Origin: Amycolatopsis pittospori
Lineage (GTDB): Bacteria; Actinomycetota; Actinomycetes; Mycobacteriales; Pseudonocardiaceae
Direction: 5' to 3'
DNA: 64,000 bases
Assembly: GCF_013870525.1 (NCBI RefSeq)
Contig: NZ_JACBXD010000025.1
Span: forward strand, 38,649 to 102,648
Shown here: in pieces, positions 43,704 to 52,447 of the stretch
How the letters are laid out: every line of letters starts with the position of its first letter
Numbering within the stretch: the first letter of the stretch is position 1
The notes under the pieces: model-generated
The model's input: only the letters and a program-made list of their open reading frames with translations
Databases searched by the model: none
What the model was told of the DNA's origin: nothing
Program-made: the position numbers and the translations under genes

Positions 43704-43991
43704 ATGTGCCGGAACATCACCACGCTTCGAGGCCTGGAGCCGGCGGCGACGCCGGACGAGATCGAGGCCGCCGCCCGCCAGTACGTGCGCAAGGTGACCG
43801 GGGTGCAGAGCCTCTCGGACGCCACGCGCGAGCCGTTCGAGGCCGCCGTCGAGGAGATCACCGAGATCACCCGGCGACTGCTCTCCGAACTGCCCCCGCG
43901 CCGTCAGCCGCCGCCCACGGTGCCGCCGCTGCGCCGCCCGGAGGTCCAGGCGCGTATCGCAGCGAAGGCAGCGAAGAGCCAAGCGTCCTGA
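43704..43991 (+). CDS. DUF2277 family small protein
   Basis: The start is set at the ATG giving MCRNITTLRGLEP, the highly conserved beginning of this actinobacterial family. The 95 residues continue AARQYVRKVTGVQSL and end in a Pro/Arg-rich, then Lys/Ala-rich tail. The function is unknown; a small DNA- or RNA-associated helical protein is possible from composition only. Confidence 0.85.
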   Translation: MCRNITTLRGLEPAATPDEIEAAARQYVRKVTGVQSLSDATREPFEAAVEEITEITRRLLSELPPRRQPPPTVPPLRRPEVQARIAAKAAKSQAS

Positions 43992-44019
43992 ACCAAGCTC
44001 CGGCGGTTACGGTGAGCCG

Positions 44020-44373
44020 GTGACATACCCGCAGGACCCCTACGGTCAGCAGCAGCCTTACGGTCAGCCGTATCAGCAGCCCGGCTATGGGTACGGTCCG
44101 CCGATGGGGCAACTGCCACCCCAGGAGCAGGGGCTGGCGATCGCGGCGCTGATCGTGTCGATCGCCAGCCTGGTGATCTGCAGCGGCCTGCCGTCGCTGA
44201 TCGGCGTCATCATGGGGCATATCGCGCACTCCAAGGCCAAACGCGGCGAAGCCGGTGGTCAGGGGATGGCGCTCGCGGCGATCATCATCGGCTACATCGG
44301 CGTCGCGATCGTCGTCGGTCTCACGCTGCTGGTCGTCATCATCGGCATCGCCACCGACTGGGACTTCGACTAG
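44020..44373 (+). CDS. DUF4190-type small membrane protein
   Basis: The 117 residues start at GTG. The N-terminal 35 residues are Tyr/Gln/Pro-rich (YGQQQPYGQPYQQPGYGYG). Two hydrophobic segments follow (LAIAALIVSIASLVICSG and the stretch after GGQGMALAAIIIGYI), with a conserved GHIAHSKAKRGE between them. This is the DUF4190 layout, common in actinobacteria. Function unknown. Confidence 0.85.
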   Translation: MTYPQDPYGQQQPYGQPYQQPGYGYGPPMGQLPPQEQGLAIAALIVSIASLVICSGLPSLIGVIMGHIAHSKAKRGEAGGQGMALAAIIIGYIGVAIVVGLTLLVVIIGIATDWDFD

Positions 44374-44417
44374 ATCCGAAGCGTCTCAGGCAAAGGGCGT
44401 CGGATACCCTCGACAGC

Positions 44418-44503
44418 GGTAGCGTGTCCGAGCGGCCGAAGGAACATGTCTTGAAAACATGCGAGGGCTCTGTCCTCCGTGGGTTCGAATCCCACCGCTA
44501 CCG
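44418..44503 (+). tRNA. tRNA-Ser (anticodon TGA)
   Basis: The class II cloverleaf has acceptor arms GGTAGCG and CGCTACC, anticodon loop CTTGAAA, and T arm GGGTTCGAATCCC. The discriminator is G and CCA is encoded directly after it (44504-44506). The long variable arm fits serine. Confidence 0.95.
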
Positions 44504-44571
44504 CCAGTCTTGAGACCGCGTTCAGCCCCCGGCCGGATCACCGCCGGGGGTTTCGTGTCCGGCCGTGCGGC

Positions 44572-45084
44572 TCAGCTCCCGTCCGAGGCGACCGGCGGCA
44601 GCCGCGGGAGGCCGTCGATCTCCGACAGGTGGTCCAGCACCCGCCCGAAGGCCTGCCCCAGCACCTGCTGTTCCTCCGGGCTCAGCAGGTCGATCAGATG
44701 CTCGCGGACACCTTCGACGTGTGTCGGCGCCGCGCCCTTCAGCAGATCCGCCCCGCGTTCGGTCATCTCCGCGACGACACCGCGTTTGTCCGCCGGGTCG
44801 CGCGTGCGGCGGATGAGGCCCTCGGCCTCCAGCCGGACCATCTGGTGCGAAAGCCGGCTCTTGGTCGAGCCGAGCATGCTCGCCAGCTCCGTCATCCGCA
44901 TCCGGTCGTCAGACTGGAGCGAGAGGCAGACCAGCACTTCGTAGTCGGCGAGCGTGACGTCGTGGCGCTCCGCGAGTTCGCGGTGCAGACGCTGTCGCAG
45001 GCGCATGGTGGCGACGATGTACGAGCGCCACGCGACCATTTCCGGCTCGGACAGCCAGCGCACTTCCCTCTGCTCCACCGCCAT
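44572..45084 (-). CDS. MarR family transcriptional regulator
   Basis: The ATG at 45084 is used, although no clear ribosome site precedes it; the frame is open to 45126. The 170 residues show the MarR winged helix: VTLADYEVLVCLSL, RMTELASMLGSTKSRLSHQM as recognition helices, and GLIRRTRDPADKRGVVAEM as the wing with its conserved DxR. MarR proteins are usually released from DNA by phenolic compounds or oxidants and often repress a neighbouring gene. No obvious target lies next to it. Confidence 0.88.
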   Translation of the reverse strand: MAVEQREVRWLSEPEMVAWRSYIVATMRLRQRLHRELAERHDVTLADYEVLVCLSLQSDDRMRMTELASMLGSTKSRLSHQMVRLEAEGLIRRTRDPADKRGVVAEMTERGADLLKGAAPTHVEGVREHLIDLLSPEEQQVLGQAFGRVLDHLSEIDGLPRLPPVASDGS

Positions 45085-45626
45085 CCACGCAGCGTAGATC
45101 GTTGATCGCGTAAGGCGCATACCCACCGGTCACTTTTCGGGCGGTGAAAAAATCGAAGGAACATTCGCCCGAAGGAGGGTTACGAAAAGGTTGAGACTCG
45201 GCGAGAAAAGGCGCATTCTGCTTGTCAGCGGATGGTCGGGCAAGTATCGGGCGAACCGTCGGAGGATCGCCGGACCTGCTCCCAGCCGGGAAGGGTCAGG
45301 TGGTGGTATGGCGGGTGTTTCTCGCGGTTGACCGCCTGCTGTGTCCCCGCGATCGGAACGGAAGGAACCGGGTCGGTCGCGACTGTGAACAGCGCTGAGC
45401 GCGGGCATCTTCGATGCGCTCGACAACACATTCTCGCGCATTCGGCGTCACTCGAGCCTGTTTCGGGTTTGCGGCCTCTTCGACCGCCCCGGCAGCGCCG
45501 GACGCCGGCCCGGTGATCGCGGCCGACCGACGATCAGAAATCAAGACAACCTCGGTAGTTCTGGGTGCGGCCACGCCAAGTGGCCGCACCCAGGCATTTC
45601 CGGGCCTCTCCGGCTACGCTGCCCCC
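45085..45626. other. Long intergenic region with a strong hairpin near its end
   Basis: I see no gene in this stretch. It contains a 14-base perfect inverted repeat, 45561-45574 and 45580-45593, around the loop GCCAA. The hairpin ends 33 bases before the GTG of the metallopeptidase gene. It has no T-tract on the plus strand, so it may be a leader structure or attenuator rather than a terminator. Confidence 0.5.
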
Positions 45627-46547
45627 GTGCGATTCGACGAAGGCGCGGGCCTGGACACCTCCGAGGTCGAGGACCTGCGCGGTGGCGGTGGCGGTATCGG
45701 CGGCCGGGTGGCCCTCGGCGGCGGCGGGCTCGGCGTGGTCGGTCTCGTCATCTACTTCCTCCTCTCCCAGTTCGGCGGCGTGAGCCTGAACCCGTCCTCG
45801 GGCGGACTCGGCGGCCTGGGCGCGGTGGGTTCCGGGCAGCAGACGGACAACACGTCGCTGGCACAGGAGTGCAAGACCGGCGCGGACGCGAACCGCAACC
45901 ACGATTGCGCGATCGTCGCCATCATCAACTCGATCCAGGACTACTGGGGCCAGGAATTCCAGCGGTCCGGGTCGACCTACCGCAAGGCCGTCACGAACTT
46001 CTTCAACGGCGGCGTGAACACGGCCTGCGGCAACGCGACCTCCGACGTCGGGCCGTTCTATTGCCCCGGCGACTCCGAGGTCTACATCGACCTCGGCTTC
46101 TTCAACGAACTCCGCACCAAGTTCGGCGCGCAGGGCGGGCCGTTCGCGGAGGCGTACGTACTGGCCCACGAATACGGGCACCACGTCCAAAACCTCACCG
46201 GAGTGTCCAAAAAGGGCACCGGGAGCGGGCCGACGTCGGGATCGGTGCGGCTCGAACTGCAGGCCGACTGCTACGCCGGCGTCTGGGCGAACCACGCCAC
46301 GACCACGCCGACCGAAACCGGGCGGCCGCTGATCAGCGAGATCAGCCAGGAGGATCTCAACTCCGCGCTGGACACGGCCTCACGGATCGGCGACGACTAC
46401 ATCCAGTCCAAGCTGGGCGGCGGCCGCGTCGACGAGTCGAAGTTCAGCCACGGCACTTCGGCGCAGCGGAAGAAGTGGTTCACCACCGGCTTCCAGACCG
46501 GCCAGCCCGCGCGGTGCGACACCTTCGCGACGAACAGCCTGGGCTGA
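45627..46547 (+). CDS. Neutral zinc metallopeptidase (YpfJ/KPN_02809 family)
   Basis: The GTG at 45627 gives 306 residues. A membrane helix (GGGGLGVVGLVIYFLLSQFG, about 30-50) follows a Gly-rich start, so the rest is outside. The zinc site is AHEYGHHVQ with the third ligand Glu in ELQADCYAGVW. Family members carry this signature but their substrates are mostly unknown. Six cysteines (for example in CKTG, HDCA, FYCPG) may form disulfides in the extracytoplasmic part. It is a single gene ending before the palindrome at 46563. Confidence 0.88.
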   Translation: MRFDEGAGLDTSEVEDLRGGGGGIGGRVALGGGGLGVVGLVIYFLLSQFGGVSLNPSSGGLGGLGAVGSGQQTDNTSLAQECKTGADANRNHDCAIVAIINSIQDYWGQEFQRSGSTYRKAVTNFFNGGVNTACGNATSDVGPFYCPGDSEVYIDLGFFNELRTKFGAQGGPFAEAYVLAHEYGHHVQNLTGVSKKGTGSGPTSGSVRLELQADCYAGVWANHATTTPTETGRPLISEISQEDLNSALDTASRIGDDYIQSKLGGGRVDESKFSHGTSAQRKKWFTTGFQTGQPARCDTFATNSLG

Positions 46548-46562
46548 CCCCGCCCTCACCAC

Positions 46563-46619
46563 GTGCCATGAAAGGCCCGTTACTTGCAAATTTTGCAAGT
46601 AACGGGCCTTTCATGGCAC
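46563..46619. repeat. Palindrome of the GGCCCGTT-CTTGCAA family, copy 1
   Basis: The 28-base arms 46563-46590 and 46592-46619 are perfect reverse complements around one T. The core (ATGAAAGGCCCGTTACTTGC) is shared with copies at 51173 and 63773. It lies between convergent stops (46547 and 46630) and has no T-tract. Confidence 0.85.
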
Positions 46620-46629
46620 TTCAGAGGTA

Positions 46630-48177
46630 CTACGCGGCGACGTGACCGTGCGCGTCGTCAGCGTGGATGGAAGCCTTCATGCTCTTCTGCTTGGACCGCT
46701 CGGCCGCGCGAACGGCCTTCGCCTTCGCGGCCTTGCCACCCGGGACACCGTTGATGTTCTCGGTGCTGGTCGCGTACACGCCCAGCGCCCAGGCGACGGC
46801 GTCGGAGTTGCGGTCGAGCGCGACGCGGTCGACGTTGCCGAGGTTGTCGCACGCCTGGTGGTAGCACTTGTCGTAAGGAACGTTGGCGCTACCGCCCCAC
46901 TTCGCCGCCTGCGCGGCGGTCTTCACGCCTTCGGCGCCGGTGAACAGGCCACCCGCCGGGATGCCGACGGCGATGAACTGGCCGTAGTCCGAACGACCGG
47001 TGAAGTCCGTGCCCTCGACCGGGACGCCCTTGCCCTTCTCGAGGTAGTCCACGAGGGTCTTCTCGAGCTGCGCGGAACCGTAGGGGCCGGGGCCCGCACC
47101 GGTGGCGTCGGAGTCGTCACCGTCGTAGGCGAAGTACGCCGCGTTCGGCGAACCGATCATGTCGTAGTTCAGGTACAGCGCGACGTCGAGCTGCTGCTCG
47201 AAGCTCAGCGAGTTGACGTAGTGGGTCGAGCCGACGAGCCCGAACTCCTCCGCGCTCCACCAGCCGAAGCGGACGGCGTTGTTGACCTTGGCCTTGCCAC
47301 CCAGCTGCAGGGCGGTCTCCAGCAGCGCGGCCGAACCGGTGCCGTTGTCGTTGATGCCGGGGCCCTCGGTGACGCTGTCGAGGTGCGCACCCAGCATCAC
47401 GACGTTGTCCTTGCGACCGTTCTTGGTCTCGGCGAGGACGTTGTAGCTGGTCCGCGCCTCCTGGAAGGCACGCAGGTCGAGGGTGACCGAGGCGCCCGCC
47501 TTGGTCGCCAGCGCCTGGCCGTCGGCCTGGGTGATGCCACCGGTCGGGATCTTGCCCGCGGCCGGGTCGCCCAGGGTGCCGTTGACCGGGCCCGGGACGT
47601 TGTTGTAGACGATCGCGCCGACGGCGCCGGCCTCGGCCGCGGTCGCCTGCTTCTGCGCGAAGGAGCAGCCACCGCGCTGGATCAGCGCGATCTTGCCGGT
47701 GACCCCGCCGGCGTAGTCGGCCGCTTCGCAGCCGCTGGTGTCGTCGACCGGGACCACCGCGAGCGGGGCGGTGATTCCACCGGCAGGCGTCGACGGGCTG
47801 TAGGACATGATGATGATCGGGACGTCGGCGCCCGCGACCGTCAGCCTCTCGGCGAGGGTCTCCGCGTAGGTGAACGGGAACTCCTGGCGAGTGACGGTGA
47901 AGCCCGCCTGCTCCAGCTTCGTGGCGACGTACTCCGCGGACTTCTTGTGCCCCTCGGTGCTCGCGGCGCGGCGGCCACCGTTCGCGTCCGAGATCCGCTG
48001 CAGCGCGATGAGGTGCCGGTTGACGTTGCCGACGTCGACCTTGTTGACGAGCTGCTTGGCCAGCGCGGGGCCGTCGATCTTCGGCGCGGCTGTCGCAGCG
48101 GGAGCCATTCCGACCGTGAGCGCGGCGGTGGCCGCCACCACGATCGAGGGAACGATGCTTCTTCGCGAATATGACAT
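46630..48177 (-). CDS. Secreted M28 family aminopeptidase with PA domain
   Basis: The ATG at 48177 (MSYSRRSIVPSIVVAATAA) gives a signal peptide ending near APAATAAP and a total of 515 residues. A protease-associated domain is inserted at about 130-260 (ALIQRGGCSFAQKQATAAEAG). The M28 zinc ligands and catalytic acids are in GAHLDSVTEGPGINDNGTG, WWSAEEFGLVGS and YLNYDMIGS, with the last His in YHQACDNLGN. This is the layout of Streptomyces griseus aminopeptidase, which removes hydrophobic N-terminal residues from peptides outside the cell. Confidence 0.92.
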   Translation of the reverse strand: MSYSRRSIVPSIVVAATAALTVGMAPAATAAPKIDGPALAKQLVNKVDVGNVNRHLIALQRISDANGGRRAASTEGHKKSAEYVATKLEQAGFTVTRQEFPFTYAETLAERLTVAGADVPIIIMSYSPSTPAGGITAPLAVVPVDDTSGCEAADYAGGVTGKIALIQRGGCSFAQKQATAAEAGAVGAIVYNNVPGPVNGTLGDPAAGKIPTGGITQADGQALATKAGASVTLDLRAFQEARTSYNVLAETKNGRKDNVVMLGAHLDSVTEGPGINDNGTGSAALLETALQLGGKAKVNNAVRFGWWSAEEFGLVGSTHYVNSLSFEQQLDVALYLNYDMIGSPNAAYFAYDGDDSDATGAGPGPYGSAQLEKTLVDYLEKGKGVPVEGTDFTGRSDYGQFIAVGIPAGGLFTGAEGVKTAAQAAKWGGSANVPYDKCYHQACDNLGNVDRVALDRNSDAVAWALGVYATSTENINGVPGGKAAKAKAVRAAERSKQKSMKASIHADDAHGHVAA

Positions 48178-48257
48178 GAGCGTCACCTTTGTGTGGTTTG
48201 CGCCATAGGTCAACCGACGTTCGGCGGACTTCCTATCACTTGGATAGGGTCGGTTGT

Positions 48258-49235
48258 ATGTACGCGATCACCATCCGTGAGCCCGGCGATCCCGATGTTC
48301 TCGAATGGACCGAGGTGGCCGATCCGATAGCGGGCGAAGGCGAAGTCGTCATCGACGTCGCGGCGAGCGCGGTCAACCGTGCTGACCTGCTGCAACGCCA
48401 GGGTCTTTACCCTCCTCCGCCGGGTGCCAGCGAAATTCTCGGCCTCGAATGTTCGGGCACCGTCGCCGAAATCGGCGAAGGCGTCGAAGGATGGCAAATC
48501 GGCGATGAAGTTTGTGCTTTGCTCGCCGGTGGCGGCTACGGGGAAAAGGTCGCCGTCCCGGCCGGACAACTGCTTCCGCTGCCCGCCGAAGTCGAATTGC
48601 TCGCGGCCGCCGGACTGCCCGAAGTCGCGTGCACGGTTTGGGCGAATGTGGTCATGCACGCCCGGTTGTCCGAAGACGAGGTGCTCCTCGTCCACGGCGG
48701 GGCGGGCGGCATCGGCACGCACGCGATCCAGGTCGCCAAGGCGCTCGGCGCGACGGTCGCGGTGACGGCGGGCTCGGAGGAGCGGCTGGAGAGCTGCCGT
48801 CAGCTCGGCGCCGACATCGCGATCAACTACAAGGAGCAGGATTTCGTCGAGGTCCTGCGCGCCGAGACCGGCGGCGCGAACGTCGTCCTCGACAACATGG
48901 GCGCGAAGTACCTCGACCGCAATATCGACGTGCTGGCCATGGACGGCAGGCTCGTCGTCATCGGCATGATGGGCGGGGTCAAGGGTGAGCTCAACATCGG
49001 CAAGCTGATGGGCAAACGCGGCAGCGTCTACGGCGCCGGCCTTCGGTCGCGTCCGCTGGAGCAGAAGGCGGCGATCGTCGCCGACGTGCGCGAGCGGTTG
49101 TGGCCGTTGGTGGGGCAAGGTTCGGTGAAGCCGATCGTCGGCCAGGTCGTCCCGATGGCCGAAGCGTCTTCGGCGCACCGCGCGCTCGAAGAAGGCACGG
49201 TTTTCGGCAAGGTTCTCTTGGCCGCGAAGTCCTAG
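48258..49235 (+). CDS. NAD(P)H quinone oxidoreductase (zeta-crystallin/PIG3 type)
   Basis: The ATG at 48258 gives 325 residues. The medium-chain reductase pattern without zinc ligands is clear: NRADLLQRQGLYPPPPG, GLECSGTVAEIG, the NADPH-binding VHGGAGGIGTHAIQVAKALG and DNMGAKYLDRN. Members reduce quinones or other alpha,beta-unsaturated carbonyls with NADPH. The upstream peptidase gene is divergent with 80 bases between starts. Its stop overlaps that of the convergent desulfurase-like gene by four bases. Confidence 0.88.
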   Translation: MYAITIREPGDPDVLEWTEVADPIAGEGEVVIDVAASAVNRADLLQRQGLYPPPPGASEILGLECSGTVAEIGEGVEGWQIGDEVCALLAGGGYGEKVAVPAGQLLPLPAEVELLAAAGLPEVACTVWANVVMHARLSEDEVLLVHGGAGGIGTHAIQVAKALGATVAVTAGSEERLESCRQLGADIAINYKEQDFVEVLRAETGGANVVLDNMGAKYLDRNIDVLAMDGRLVVIGMMGGVKGELNIGKLMGKRGSVYGAGLRSRPLEQKAAIVADVRERLWPLVGQGSVKPIVGQVVPMAEASSAHRALEEGTVFGKVLLAAKS

Positions 49236-50431
49236 CGGATCTCTTCGAGCACCCGGACGAGCTGATTGACCTCGAAGACGTTCGAGTAGTGCGCGAGGCC
49301 GATCCGCACGGCGCCGCCGACTTCGGCGGCGCCCAAGGATCCGAAGACCCCGCTCGTGCCGTCGTCGGCGAACGCGCAGAGTCCCTGGGACGCCAGGTAC
49401 TCCGCGACCTCGGGCGACTTCTTGCCCGCGACGGCGAAGGCGAGCGCGGGGATCCGCCGCATGGCGTCGCCGATGACCATGACGTGCCGCAGCGAACGCA
49501 GCTCTGTGGACAGTTGCGCCAGAAGTCCCGCGTGGTACGACTTCGCCGAGCCCAGCGACGTCACCAGCCGCTCGCGCCGTGAGCCCATCGCCGCGTCGTC
49601 CAAGCCGGCCAGGTAGTCGATCGACGCGATGAGCCCGGCCAGCAACGGGTACGCGTGCGGCCCGAGTTCCATCCGCGCCGGCCCGCGGGCGGCCGGGTCG
49701 AGCGAGACCGACGGCAGGCGTTCGAGCAGTTCGGGATCGCGGAAGACCAGCGCCCCCACCGACGGTCCGCCCCAGGCCTGCGCCGAAACCACCATGACGT
49801 CCGCGCCGAGCGCGTTGAGGTCCAGTGGCACGAACGGCGCCGCGTACGTGGCGTCGACGACGACCAGCGCGCCGACGCGTTTGGCGAACTCGATCACCGT
49901 CGGGACGTCGGGCCGGGTGCCGACCGAACCGGACGCCAGCGTGACCGCGACGGCCTTCGTGCGCGCGGAAACGAGGTTCTCGTACTGCCAGGCGGGCAGC
50001 TCGCAGGTCTCGATGTCGATCTCGCCCCAGCGCACGACGGCGCCGACGCGTTTGGCGGCGCGGCGCCACGGCGCGAGGTTGGCCTCTTCGTCCAGCCGGG
50101 AGACGACGACTTCGTCACCGATCGTCCAGCGGTCGGCCATCGCGTCGACGAGGCGGCGGATCAGATCGGGCGCGTTGGGTCCGAGCACGACTCCGGCCGG
50201 GTCGGCGCCGACCAGGTCGGCGACCGCCCGGCGAGCGGCCGTGACAATGCTTTCCGCACGCTGGGAGGCCGGAAAGGCTCCGCCCGGCCCCGACACCGGA
50301 GCGCGCATGGCCGTGGATACGGCCGAAGCGACCTGTTCAGGTACGAGCATTCCGGCGGCGCCGTCGAAGTGAATCCAGCCGTCACCCAGCGCGGGAAACA
50401 ACCCACGGATACGAGCGACGTCGAACGCCAT
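49232..50431 (-). CDS. Cysteine desulfurase-like protein lacking the PLP lysine
   Basis: The ATG at 50431 gives 399 residues, the usual length for the actinobacterial cysteine-desulfurase-like group. The fold markers are present: HFDGAAGMLVP near the start, SRLDEEANLAPW, VVDATYAAPF, and a C-terminal VRIGLAHYSNVFEV. Where the family has SAHKFGGP with the PLP-binding lysine, this protein reads SAQAWGGP, so both the His and the Lys are replaced. The DNA at about 49745-49790 confirms the reading. It is unlikely to be a normal PLP enzyme and may be a binding protein or have a changed reaction. Confidence 0.82.
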   Translation of the reverse strand: MAFDVARIRGLFPALGDGWIHFDGAAGMLVPEQVASAVSTAMRAPVSGPGGAFPASQRAESIVTAARRAVADLVGADPAGVVLGPNAPDLIRRLVDAMADRWTIGDEVVVSRLDEEANLAPWRRAAKRVGAVVRWGEIDIETCELPAWQYENLVSARTKAVAVTLASGSVGTRPDVPTVIEFAKRVGALVVVDATYAAPFVPLDLNALGADVMVVSAQAWGGPSVGALVFRDPELLERLPSVSLDPAARGPARMELGPHAYPLLAGLIASIDYLAGLDDAAMGSRRERLVTSLGSAKSYHAGLLAQLSTELRSLRHVMVIGDAMRRIPALAFAVAGKKSPEVAEYLASQGLCAFADDGTSGVFGSLGAAEVGGAVRIGLAHYSNVFEVNQLVRVLEEIR

Positions 50432-50574
50432 GGGGACACCGTACGGACGTGCGGTTTGGCGCTTTACCCGGGGTTGGGTGCTCGACCACGGGGCGCGACG
50501 ATTCCCGCTACGCTCGGAGACGGCGCCGAAAACCGCGCTGCGCTTTGTGCCGGACGTAGGCCAGGATGGAGCAC

Positions 50575-51159
50575 ATGACCGACCCTGATTTCCGTGAATC
50601 GACCACTCCCGGTGATGGTGGCGGGGACTCTTCACCCCACGTGGTGGTCGTCGGTCCCGACGGCACTCCGGTCGGCACCGCGCGCCTCGGCTCCGGCGAG
50701 CAGGGCGAAGGCGAGGAGTCGCTCGGCGACCTCGTCGAAGAGCCCGCCAAGGTGATGCGGATCGGCACGATGATCAAGCAGCTGCTGGAGGAGGTCCGCG
50801 CCGCACCGCTGGACGACGCCAGCCGCACCCGCGTGCGCGAGATCCACCAGACCTCGATCCGCGAGCTGGAACAGGCCCTGGCGCCCGAGCTGCAGGACGA
50901 GCTGGAGCGGCTGGTCCGTCCCTTCACCGAGAACTCGACGCCGTCCGACGCCGAACTGCGCATCGCGCAGGCTCAGCTCGTCGGCTGGCTGGAAGGGCTG
51001 TTCAGCGGCATACAGACCGCGTTGTTCGCGCAGCAGATGGCCGCGCGGGTGCAGCTGGAACAGATGCGCCGCGGCCTCCCGGCCGGTCCTTCCGCGGGCG
51101 GCGCCCTGGGTGGTCCCGGGGCCGGCGGCGAGGCACACGGGCCGGGACAGTACCTCTGA
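50575..51159 (+). CDS. bpa: Bacterial proteasome activator (Bpa/PafE)
   Basis: The ATG at 50575 is preferred because GGATGGAG lies just upstream; 50566 is possible. The 194 residues have the DUF2587/Bpa pattern: an N-terminal disordered part with VVVVGPDGTPVGTARLG, a four-helix core (about 60-150, including PAKVMRIGTMIKQLLEEVRA and SELRIAQ-like helices) and a Gly-rich tail ending in GQYL. That C-terminal motif docks into the 20S proteasome and opens its gate without ATP. The proteasome genes themselves are not in the window. It is a single gene. Confidence 0.92.
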   Translation: MTDPDFRESTTPGDGGGDSSPHVVVVGPDGTPVGTARLGSGEQGEGEESLGDLVEEPAKVMRIGTMIKQLLEEVRAAPLDDASRTRVREIHQTSIRELEQALAPELQDELERLVRPFTENSTPSDAELRIAQAQLVGWLEGLFSGIQTALFAQQMAARVQLEQMRRGLPAGPSAGGALGGPGAGGEAHGPGQYL

Positions 51160-51172
51160 CGCTCACGAGCGC

Positions 51173-51225
51173 GCTATGAACGGCCCGTTCCTTGCAAATT
51201 TCGCAAGGAACGGGCCGTTCATAGC
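51173..51225. repeat. Palindrome of the GGCCCGTT-CTTGCAA family, copy 2
   Basis: The 23-base arms 51173-51195 and 51203-51225 are perfect reverse complements around AAATTTC. The core matches the copies at 46563 and 63773, with paired changes in both arms. The stop codon of the epoxide hydrolase gene (51219-51221) lies inside the right arm. Confidence 0.85.
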
Positions 51226-52406
51226 ACTCGGGGGTTGCGCAGCGGACGGAAGAACGTCCGCAGGTCCTCGATGAGCAGGTCCGGCACCTCCAGCCCCGGG
51301 AAGTGGCCGCCACGGTCCTGAATGGACCAGTGCACGATGTTCTCGGTGCGCTCGGCGAGGTGCCGGAGCGGGAGAGCGGTGTCCTTCGGGAACACGGCGA
51401 CCCCGGTGGCCACAGTGGGTTTCGAGGACACAGTGGACGTCGGCGGCTCCGCGGCCCAGGCCCCGCCCTGCGCGGCGTAAATCCGCGAAGACGAGTTCGC
51501 CGTGCCGGTGAGCCAGTAGAGCATCGCGTTGGTCAGCAGATCGTCGCGATCGATCGCGTCCTCGGGTGCGTCGCGCGAGTCCGAAGAGGACTTGAACTTC
51601 TCCACCAGCCACCCGAGCTGTCCGGCCGGGGAGTCGGTGAGCCCGTAGGCAAGCGTTTGCGGCTTGGTCGACTGGATCATCGCGTAGCCCAGCTCGCCGG
51701 TCCGGAAGTCCCGCGCGCGGGCCAGCGCCGCCTCACCCCGCGCGAGCTCGGCGCCGGTGAGGCCGTCGAGATCGGCCTCGGACCTCGGCACCGCGCTCGG
51801 CAGCATCGTCAGATGCGTGCCGATCACCCGCTCCGGACACCGCACCCCCACCTCGCGTGACACGATCGCGCCCCAGTCGCCGCCGTGCAGCCCGAACCGC
51901 TCGTACCCGAGCCGCGACATCAGCACCGGCCAAGCACCCGCGATCCGATCGGCACCCCAGCCCGCCTCCCTCGTCGGCCCCGAGAAACCGAACCCCGGCA
52001 GCGACGGCACGACGACGTGGAACGCGTCCTCCGGTTCACCGCCGTAGGCCCGCGGATCGGACAGCGGGCCGATGACGTCCAGGAACTCCACCAGGGACCC
52101 CGGCCAGCCGTGCGTGAGCACCAGCGGCGTCGCGGCCGGCTCCGGCGACCGGGCGTGCAGGAAGTGGACGTCGGCGCCGTCGATATTCGTCATGAAGCCC
52201 GGGAAACCGTTGAGGCGCTCCTCGTGAGTGCGCCAGTCGTAACGGAGGCGCCAGTACTCGACGAGGTCTTGGAGGTACCCGAGCGGCGTCCCGAGCCCCC
52301 AGCCCACGCCGTCGATCTCGTCGGGCCAGCGCGTATTCGCCAGGCGGGCGGCGAGATCGTCGAGGTCGCGCTGGGGAACGGCGATCTTGAACGGCGAGAG
52401 GGTCAT
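51219..52406 (-). CDS. Epoxide hydrolase family protein
   Basis: The 395 residues comprise an N-terminal EHN-type region ([40 protein letters not shown]) and an alpha/beta hydrolase domain. The oxyanion segment is THGWPGS, the nucleophile Asp is in [10 protein letters not shown], and the catalytic His is in [10 protein letters not shown]. This matches the actinomycete epoxide hydrolases that resemble the microsomal enzyme. The natural substrate is unknown. The last codons and the stop lie inside a palindromic repeat. Confidence 0.88.
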   Translation of the reverse strand: MTLSPFKIAVPQRDLDDLAARLANTRWPDEIDGVGWGLGTPLGYLQDLVEYWRLRYDWRTHEERLNGFPGFMTNIDGADVHFLHARSPEPAATPLVLTHGWPGSLVEFLDVIGPLSDPRAYGGEPEDAFHVVVPSLPGFGFSGPTREAGWGADRIAGAWPVLMSRLGYERFGLHGGDWGAIVSREVGVRCPERVIGTHLTMLPSAVPRSEADLDGLTGAELARGEAALARARDFRTGELGYAMIQSTKPQTLAYGLTDSPAGQLGWLVEKFKSSSDSRDAPEDAIDRDDLLTNAMLYWLTGTANSSSRIYAAQGGAWAAEPPTSTVSSKPTVATGVAVFPKDTALPLRHLAERTENIVHWSIQDRGGHFPGLEVPDLLIEDLRTFFRPLRNPRVL

Positions 52407-52408
52407 GC

Positions 52409-52447
52409 CGACGACGGTAGGGACGATCGAGGACGACCGCGGTCCTC
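52409..52447. repeat. 39-base direct repeat, copy A, at the 3' end of the GT-C gene
   Basis: This sequence matches 54166-54204 at 36 of 39 positions in the same orientation. It lies directly after the stop of the glycosyltransferase gene and overlaps that stop. Both copies sit downstream of a minus-strand gene. Confidence 0.8.

Noticed and set aside
51176..51222. Small peptides beginning MNGPF encoded by the palindromes
   Set aside because: An ATG lies in each arm because the element is symmetric. No ribosome-binding site precedes it and the frames run into neighbouring genes.
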